Below, piece after piece: positions 56,903 to 64,000 of a DNA stretch of 64,000 nt. Under the pieces are notes generated by a model. The model saw only the letters and a list, made by a program, of their open reading frames with translations, searched no databases and was not told the DNA's origin. The DNA comes from Sparassis latifolia. Taxonomy: Eukaryota; Basidiomycota; Agaricomycetes; Polyporales; Sparassidaceae. The stretch's first letter is position 1. Each line of letters starts with the position of its first letter. The translations under genes and the position numbers were made by a program. Where the stretch lies: assembly GCA_018466975.1 (NCBI GenBank), contig CM031558.1, positions 744,001 to 808,000 on the forward strand. Reading direction: 5' to 3'.

Positions 56903-58890
56903 TCAATCATCTTCCGCCTCGCTATCCGTTTCCCCTGTGTGTCCCTGTAACTCCTTCTGTGCGTCCTTGATTGCTGCGGCCGACAAATGCCCGGTTGGTG
57001 CATCATCATCTGCAACACCTGTGGCACGGCTGGAGAGAATGTTATCAAGGGACATGAGGAAGCTGAAAACAAGTCCTTACCGAGCGCGGTCGTGCCATTT
57101 CTTACACAGGTTGCGTACAACACCAGGAGATGGTCGCGCCCACTTCACGATGTCTTCCATGTGGTTCAGATACCGTGGCTTATTCTCAAATTCCGAGAAT
57201 GCTACCTGAGCATGAATGCCGGTAGACCACTCTTCGATGCAGTGTTCAACCTATCCATGAAATATGAGCAGCCTCAAATTGAGCCAACAGTCTGAGTCTA
57301 CGCACCCCAGTCAACAACAGAGCTAGAGTCGGCGTGCGAATCGGGTCAAAGTACTTCCGAAATTTGATACCGACGGAGTTCTTGTTCTTGAAAAAACATT
57401 CCTTGATCAACTTCGTGACAATGGTATTGCGCAGGAAGCCGGAATGACTTCCCACGTCCAGATCAAAGTCCTACAAGAATAAGAGAACAGCCCAATTGGA
57501 AATGATGAAGAGAACGTACTTTGTAATGGAACGTTGATTCATATATCAGACCTTGATAGAGCTTAACGTTCTTTCATTGAGCTGCTGGTTTGTCGCCAGG
57601 AACAAATCCATAAGCGGCAGCAATATGCTTGTGAATCTCGTTGATAAGGTCTCCGCGTGCATTTGATTTGCAGCTTATAATCTGTGGATGGGGTCAGATT
57701 CAACGCGCAACAACAGAGAAAAGAAGACATAAGATGCTTATCATCCTCTCCGACAACTCATACTCCTCTCCTTCTCCATGAGTGCGACAAGTCTCGGACC
57801 AAAGTTCGCGGGCCCACTGAATAGTGATGTCAGTATCGGGGAACCCTTCCACTGCGCAGATGCGGCAGCTGAATTCATGACATGTCTTGAGCAGCAAAGT
57901 CCTGACATCATCTGTGTATTGAGAAGCCTTCGGACGCCGCTTGGAGACTCATCGTTGATGAATTCTGCGGCTTTCAATGCCTTTGTGACAGGGGCATGTG
58001 AGGAACCTGAGCGTGCTGTGGAAGACTTTGGGCAGTCTTGAGTTGATGCGGAAAGAGAATTTGAGCCTCCCATCGGATGGTGCCACTTGTGAGTGGTTGT
58101 GCGGGGGGTAGGAGTTGCACAGACATCAATGTTCTCCGGGTCCGAGGAGTCCAAGACCATTGGCTGAGACGGTGGATGGTTGCGCATAGATGAAGTGTCA
58201 TCCTGATCTAGGGGTGTATTTGTCACTGTGGCCAGAGAGTCGGACTGCGTCGAGTGCCGGTTCAGGTCTTGCAAGGCTTGTGTAGGCGGTGTGGCCACTG
58301 CATGCGCCGAGCCTTGACGACGCAGGTGTTGAAGGGTCACTTGAGGGTGCTGAGTTAGTTTAGCCTTCTGAATGAGAATTGTCACAGCAGGGCCCTTTCT
58401 GAACTATTGGCGGTAGCATGGCCGCCGTCAAAATGATGTAAGTTCGTGTTAATAAGCAAACAACAGAATGTACCGAAGATATGAGGTTGATGCCCATTTC
58501 AGCATCACTGGCCGGCTCTTCCTCCTCAGCAGGTATCCTCTCAAAGTCATCTTCAGTCGGTGCTTGTGCGACAGCTAGCGCCTTCTTCTGCTTGGTGAGC
58601 TGTTTGTTCGCATTGGTGAGCTTCTTCTGGAGTTTTGTGATTTGCACCTGGGCGACAATGACTTCATGTTCATCTGCAGAGAGATTCATATGACGATCAA
58701 GCCGTGAGGCCGCAGAGTGCTCACCTATCTCTTTCTGCTTCTTTGAAGCCTTACGGGGCCGCTTGTTGCACGGAGATGTTTCCGTTGTTTTTGCAGTCTT
58801 CTTTGGTCGTTCAACTTCTGATGCCACGCTGGAGTCCTCAGAGTCAGTTGGCTTGGAAACAGGAGAGGTGTGTGGTTTGCATTTCGGCAT
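56903..58890 (-). CDS. DUF6532-like protein carried by the Plavaka element
   Basis: The start at 58890 is MPKCKPHTSPVSKPTDSEDS. The N-terminal part is basic and has a coiled coil (VIVAQVQITKLQKKLTNANK, then QLTKQKKALAVAQ) and an acidic patch. A long Ser/Thr/Pro-rich middle follows (58380-58040), then the globular part. That has GDLINEIHKHIAAAYGF at about 57.6 kb, and HSGFLRNTIVTKLIKECFF with FRKYFDPIRTPTLALLLT at about 57.4 kb. Next is CIEEWSTGIHAQVAFSEFEN and a terminal helix ending KKWHDRAR at about 57.07 kb. The order resembles the DUF6532 domain of basidiomycetes (helical, function unknown). The last exon is acidic and ends EAEDD at 56903. An in-frame TGA may lie just after GDKPAAQ at about 57,580, and exon joins there are unresolved. 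Confidence 0.6.
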
Positions 58891-59064
58891 GATGGTGAAT
58901 GGAGTAGCAGAGTGACTGAGTGTTGAACTTGCCATAAATGTAAATAATGAATGACTGCACTGTGGCCACGCCACGTTGACTGGTGCCAGCGTTCATTTAC
59001 CTGGTTTAACTGTTGCAAATTCAGCGAAATCTCACCTCTCTACTAAACTCTCTCATATCCCAAG

Positions 59065-62000
59065 ATGCCAAACTATGTCTGCTCGTTCTGCCATCAGCAC
59101 AAAAAAAGCGCCAAAGCCTGCGCTCGCACATCTCACAAAAGCGGCCGTGCCATCTAGCCTTCTACCGGAAGCTGCAAAAGGGCCGCGTACCTGTTATAGT
59201 CAACACACATGTACCGGAGGGAGAATTGGAGGTCAGTGGTGATGCGGAGAATGGTCATGATAGTAAAGAGTCGATGGAAGTGGATGAACTGCCATTCGAT
59301 GCAGAAGACCTGCCGGTGGATCCTCCTTTGCAAACACGCACTTCAATGGAGATAGAAGAATTAGTACAACTGGAACATCCTGCACAGCCGCATTCATGAC
59401 GTGTGACTGTTGAGGAGGTGGAAGATGAGGAGTATGGGGGCTTACTGAAACGTCCCTGGATCCAAGACTTCCCACCAGAATTTGATGTGGCTGCTGTCCT
59501 TCGTGAGGCGAAGACAGAATTTGAAACCCTGCGCGATGAGAAGGCAGCTGCAGGGGAAGAATCCTGGCATCCATTTGCCAGTCGGGATGAGTGGGAACTC
59601 ACGCACTGGCTAATGACTGCGGGACTCAGTCAGACAGCTACCAATAACTATCTAAACTTACTCATAGTGAGTCTGCTGATTCTCTCAGGCTGTGAGCTAA
59701 ACTGACATGAGAACTTCAGACCCGAGAACGCACGAACCTGTCATTCCATAACAAGCGTGCCTTCTATCAGAAGATCGATGCACTTCCACAGGGGCCCTCC
59801 TGGTCATGCGAGCCTTGGGAAGTCACTGGTGATTTGCTGGATGAAAAGGGTCAGCCTCGCAAAGAGACCCTAGAACTGTGAAAGCGTGATCCTGTTGAAT
59901 GCATCAAGGAACTGATCGGCAATCCCGCATTCAAGGATGCGATATGATATGCACCAGAGAAAGTCTTTGCAGACTGCAATGGAGACACCAGGATCTATGA
60001 TGAGACATGGACAGGCCAGTGGTGGTGGGACCTCCAGGTACGTGCAGATATTCACTCAAATATAGTATCAGGCAGTGAACTGACCTTGTGCCAGGAAATA
60101 ATGCCAGACGGAGCGACAATTGCACCTGTGATTCTGTCATCCGACAAGACACAGTTGTCAAACTTCAGTGGTGACAAGTCTGCATGGCCAGTTTACCTCT
60201 CCATTGGAAACATCGGGAAGTCGACTCGACGTCAACCCTCGGCACATGCCACGATCTTGATCGGCTATCTCCCAGTCACAAAGCTTGAATGCTTCTCAGA
60301 AGGGCAAAGATCAATTGAGGGTGTGCATCTATTCCACTCATGCATGAGGTCACTTCTGGACCCTTTGATCAAGGCCGGCAAGGATGGCGTTGAGATGGTC
60401 TGTGCTGACGGATGTGTGCGAAGAGTGTACCCTATTCTGGCAGCATACATTGTGGATCACCCTGAGCAATGTCTTGTCTCAGGTTGTCGTGAAAGTCACT
60501 GTCCAAAGTGTACTGTCAGTCCAAATCAGCGAGGAGAACCACTTCACTCTCTTATGCGCGACCCTGATGTCATCGAAACCATGCTGTCGGAGGCCTCTCA
60601 AGGACTCAAACCAGATGATTTCAAGGACTTGGGCCTGAAATTGATTGATCCATTCTGGAGGGAGCTGCCACACTGTAACATTTTTGCATGCATAACCCCC
60701 GATATTCTCCACCAGTTACACAAGGGTGTCTTCAAAGACCATCTTGTCAACTGGGTCACTCAGTGCATGAATGGAAATGCTGCTGAAATTGATCGACACT
60801 TCAAAGCTATGACAACTCACCCAGATTTGCGTCACTTCAACAAAGGCATATCACTGATCTCACAGTGGACGGGCGCAGAATACAAAAATATGGAGAAGGT
60901 TTTCCTAGGTGTTATAATGGGAGCAAGTGACCCAGCTGTTCTTTGTGCAGTGCGCTCCGTCTTGGACTTCATTTATTATGCTCATTTTGAGGCACATACT
61001 GATGATTCCATTGCCAAACTTGAAGCTGCCTGGAAGGGATTTCATGCAAACAAGCATGTCTTTGTGGAGAAGAGCATCCGGAAAGATTTCAACATACCAA
61101 AGGCCCATTCAGCGGAGCACTATGGAGGGTCCATTCGCAGTCTTGGAACAGTGGACAGATTCAATACTGAGAACTCAGAGCGCCTTCACATTGATTTCGC
61201 CAAGCGTGCATACAGTGCAACAAACAAGAAGGCTTACCTGAAGCAGATGACAGCCTGGTTGACATGACAGGAGGCCGTTCACAGGTTTCAGGTATATCTG
61301 CAGTGGGCAGAACCACCACGACCCAAAAAAACTCAGGCGAAGGGCAGATCAACAGATACAGATGCGGATCAAGGAGATAACGATTCAGAGGATGCTCCGC
61401 TGTCATACTCAATTGCCAAGCAGCCCGGATTTGGGCAAAAGACAGTCCGAACATTGATTAAAGATTTTGGATGCACTGATTTCTTGCATAACCTTGAGGA
61501 TTTCCTCCGAAAATCCACATGCAACCACCAAGTTCCAATTGCTGCTCAAGGGATGCATGACAGGACACGGTTTGCGGTCTACAAGCGGATGCAAGTCAGC
61601 CTTCCAACAGCACGGCAAGTCTCACATACCCCGAAAAAGGACACTATCCGTGCAACACCAGCAGTTCCAGCGAGGGCATTGCAGAAAGAAGTCCCAGCTC
61701 ATTTTGACACCGTTATTGCGCGCGAATTTCCCGGAGATCCATTTGACTCCAACAAGAACAAGACTCCCCTGGAAGGTGAATTCAGTACATGCTTGTCATG
61801 AGAATGATTCTGACATACCATCCAGATTTGCGTGTTGCACGCATTCGTGCAATTTTCAGACTTCCGGAAGAGTATGGTACACAATTCAAGCATCCCTTGG
61901 CCTATGTGGAATGGTTCACACCCTTTCACTCACCGGTTCCAGATATTGGGATGTACAAGATTGCATATTCACGTCGAAACAATCAACGCCGGACATCAAT

Positions 62001-62178
62001 TATACCGGTGACACAAATTGTTCGCAGTTGTCATCTGATACCACAGTGGGGGAGAAAGATGATATATTCTTGGACATCCGCTGAGGTTCTCGAGCAAGCA
62101 AATTTCTTCTATGTAAACCCATACCTGCGTCATGAAGATTTTCTCCTGTTCCGTTACTTACATGATTCAAATACATAA
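59065..62178 (+). pseudogene. Plavaka transposase with four in-frame TGA codons
   Basis: Plavaka is a CACTA-like transposase group expanded in Agaricomycetes. Start ATG 59065 (MPNYVCSFC); a C2H2-type finger is split by a 1-nt shift in an A7 run at 59101-59107 (CSFC then LRSHISQKRPCH). Core blocks are TGQWWWDLQ-EIMPDGATI, LSSDKTQLSNFSGDKSAWPV, SIGNIGKSTRRQPS, GVEMVCADGCVRRVYPILAA, HCPKCTVS, FACITPDILHQLHKGVFKDH, ISLISQWTGAEYKNMEKVFL, FHANKHVFVEKSIR, RFNTENSERLHIDFAKRAY and VARIRAIFRLPEE. Introns, including one at about 61779-61825, are regular. Stops interrupt the frame at 59397-59399, 59879-59881, 59945-59947 and 61265-61267. All are TGA, each where Arg, Lys or Trp is expected, so this copy is inactive unless in trans. 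Confidence 0.87.
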
Positions 62179-62289
62179 GATTGCTGGTGAGACTGAAAGG
62201 GGATCGTGCCTCGAGTAGCATGGAAATGAACTTCTCCACTTCTGATGTCAGTGGGGGAGGTCAATCACATGTCTTCTATCATTTGACTG

Positions 62290-62466
62290 CCCATGCAATA
62301 TAAGGACACGTCATACAGCCCCTCCGACACTACCTAGTACTATAGTGAAGCACACCACTACTACCTAGAACTCTGGAGGACTATCTTGCAGCTACCGGAA
62401 ACTACCGAGCCTAGGGTGACTAGAGAGACGAGAGGTGGTGCTACCTAGGATTGCGTTTTTCCTGAT
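62290..62466. repeat. Right-end subterminal repeats of the Plavaka element
   Basis: A cluster of CTACCTAG, CTAGTACTATAG and GGTAGT-like words precedes the terminal TTTTTCCTGATG. It mirrors the cluster after 56585. Confidence 0.6.
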
Positions 62467-62532
62467 GTGAGTGACGGGCGAGGGTCATCGCCTGAGTGGC
62501 TCGCGTGGGTTCAACATCTCTAAGCATGAAAC

Positions 62533-62898
62533 ATGACTAACAAGGTCTTGACCAGGTGGGAGACAGGTCTTGTTGCTGCGGACAATCAAAAATATGGTTC
62601 GGTAGTGCAATTGACTGCGGCAACCTTGCGCGCACAAGTCGGCGCGGTGCTCAGCATGCATGCACCTGCTGCTGGCAACACTCAGGAGCCCACATACCCT
62701 TTGGCACAAGACATCGAGGCTATCAGTAACACTGGTGATCTGGAGGCTGTTATCGAGAGTCAGGGGGGCAATGTTGTGGGGCTTGAGTTCAACGTTCTAC
62801 AGAACAGTATCGCCCATCCCGTGGAGTTCCCGCCGCACACAATGGATGGTGACATTCAATTGGCTCAACTCAGGGACATTGCAGCAACCATTGCATAG
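62533..62898 (+). CDS. Unrecognised open frame (121 codons)
   Basis: Begins MTNKVLTRWETGLVAADNQK and ends QLRDIAATIA. No family was recognised. It lies just outside the Plavaka right end and may be the tail of an older gene or element; no splice partner was found. Confidence 0.25.
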   Translation: MTNKVLTRWETGLVAADNQKYGSVVQLTAATLRAQVGAVLSMHAPAAGNTQEPTYPLAQDIEAISNTGDLEAVIESQGGNVVGLEFNVLQNSIAHPVEFPPHTMDGDIQLAQLRDIAATIA

Positions 62899-63855
62899 CT
62901 ACTTAGTTATTAAATATTGACATGCACACCGCCCGAAAATGTTATCTGTTTATTGGTGTCGAAACCGTTAACTTTAGCTGTTGGTTGTGAGCGCCAGGAC
63001 GTATACCTCTGAGAATTACATAATATGTATGTACCTTCCTCTTTCAATGCTGAACCGGATGGAATTGTTAGAATCTACAAGGCTTGTTGGCCTCTGGAAA
63101 TCCTCAAGACTGAACTCCGGAAAACTACTGGGCCGTCCACCTATCAAATCCTAAAGTATCCTGTCTAGCGGTGTACCTTCCGGCCCTAAACAAGCTTGAA
63201 GACTAATGTATAACCCGCCGCCATTCACTACTCTGTCACTTAAGCATCTCCTCTTTCTTCGTCTCTTTTTCCACTCCCCATTGCTAACCTTGGTGTACAA
63301 TAAACACTATACTACAGACTAGGAGGCATACTCAGTGAAAGCTCTTGGATCCAACACCGGTGCCGTTGAGGATCTGGCAACCATGCAACTTCTGGAAGAA
63401 CTTACCACTGTTGATAGTTGACTTCGTCATGATGGAGGTGGAGTGAGGGGTTTTGTAGAGCAGCTGGAGGCCGCGAGTTGAGGGTATTAGAGTATGTAAA
63501 ACTACGGCGACCGTGCCGACAAAAGGACCACCATGTCTCACTGTCGTTGTAATGTCACACCACTTTTTCAATGTAATTGATTGTCCATATCGTATTTTTC
63601 AAACCCGGCGATATCCTGAAATGAAGTTGCTGGCGGCGGCCTGAGAGCCAATGGATGTGCGCATACGTGCCTATCTAGGAATCGTGCTAACTGTAAAAGG
63701 GATTCCTAGCCGATCCTACAGACCTACAGCTGCTACACTGTACTTAACTTATTCCGGTCCTTTTGATTCCTAAGCCGATCTCTACATGGACTTATTGTCC
63801 TTTTTTACCTTATTTAAGGCCTATAAGTGCATTTAAGTTACATAAGAACACCTTT
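62899..63855. other. No gene seen
   Basis: Short open frames only. Pyrimidine-rich stretches near 63240-63290 resemble a fungal promoter, but no start with a recognisable product follows before the window ends. Confidence 0.5.
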
Positions 63856-63859
63856 AAGT

Positions 63860-64000
63860 AAAAGGTGGGTTTTCCTGATGCAGCTCCTACAGTCCTCGGA
63901 AACTACAGCCCTCGCAAGGTCTACGGTAGAAAACCCTGTTCTATAGAGTCCTACATAATTTGGGACATTGCTACAGGCCTCTTGGTCCTACGCGAGCTAC
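63860..64000. mobile_element. Probable start of another CACTA/Plavaka-like element
   Basis: TTTTCCTGATGCAGCTCCTAC at about 63867 is followed by densely packed CTAC/GTAG words (CTACAGTCCTCGG, CTACAGCCC, CTACGGTAGAAAA, GTCCTACATAA, GCTACAGGCC). They are like those at 49640-49800. The element is cut by the window edge. Confidence 0.45.

Larger units (their letters stand above)
56585..62466. mobile_element. Plavaka transposon with two divergent genes, bounded by CATCAGGAAAAA inverted ends
   Basis: CATCAGGAAAAA at 56585 and its reverse complement TTTTTCCTGATG ending at 62466 face each other. Each is followed inward by CTAGGTAG-type subterminal words (CTAGGTAGACC at 56602; CTACCTAGGATT at 62440). 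The 5.9-kb interval contains a minus-strand DUF6532 gene and a plus-strand Plavaka transposase, with about 170 bp between their start codons. No clear target-site duplication was identified, so the exact ends could be off by a few bases. Confidence 0.65.

Noticed and set aside
46699..61267. Idea that the in-frame TGA codons are recoded (selenocysteine or readthrough)
   Set aside because: They fall at ordinary Arg/Trp positions in three unrelated elements together with indels, and no host gene in the window shows them. Mutation explains them more simply.

Overview
The window looks like a piece of an Agaricomycete (mushroom or polypore) nuclear genome. Genes are split by many short GT..AG introns, mostly 47-60 nt. 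Several encoded families are typical of Agaricomycetes: Plavaka transposase, DUF6532- and DUF6534-like proteins, and alpha/beta hydrolase paralogs. Coding sequence on the left is GC-rich and densely packed.

Positions 1-33,400 form the gene-rich half. In order they hold: ILV5 (ketol-acid reductoisomerase, +); an alpha/beta hydrolase with one frameshift (-); a repetitive hypothetical gene over a tandem duplication (-); a MARVEL-like membrane protein (+); a 1,040-residue Pro/Arg/Ser-rich protein with a WH2-like motif (+); a broken second copy of the hydrolase, whose first exon (14.56 kb) and remaining exons (19.11 kb) are 4.4 kb apart; a conserved Agaricomycete hypothetical gene lying between those halves (-); a DUF6534-like membrane protein (-); about 3.3 kb without a convincing gene; then a tight housekeeping block. 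That block is a DnaJ-TPR co-chaperone (-), an 11-zinc-knuckle protein (-), VPS34 PI3-kinase (-) and a Nudix hydrolase (+), the last two divergent across 189 bp.

From about 33.4 kb to the end the window is repeat and transposon territory. It holds a Harbinger-like MITE, a 98-bp satellite with two alternating palindromes, several TA-flanked MITEs, a 93-bp minisatellite, and a large DDE-transposase-like gene with a possible cysteine-rich companion. Next come a truncated DIRS/Ngaro tyrosine-recombinase retroelement, a CACTA-like two-gene element, and a Plavaka element bounded by short inverted termini that also carries a divergent DUF6532 gene. The last 140 bp look like the start of another element.

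In three unrelated elements the reading frames are broken by in-frame TGA codons at positions where the families usually have Arg or Trp; I saw no TAA or TAG in these broken positions. This fits C-to-T decay of silenced repeats. The observations I rate highest are this TGA pattern, the 98-bp dual-palindrome satellite, the MITE-associated inversion inside the hydrolase copy, and the Plavaka/DUF6532 pairing.
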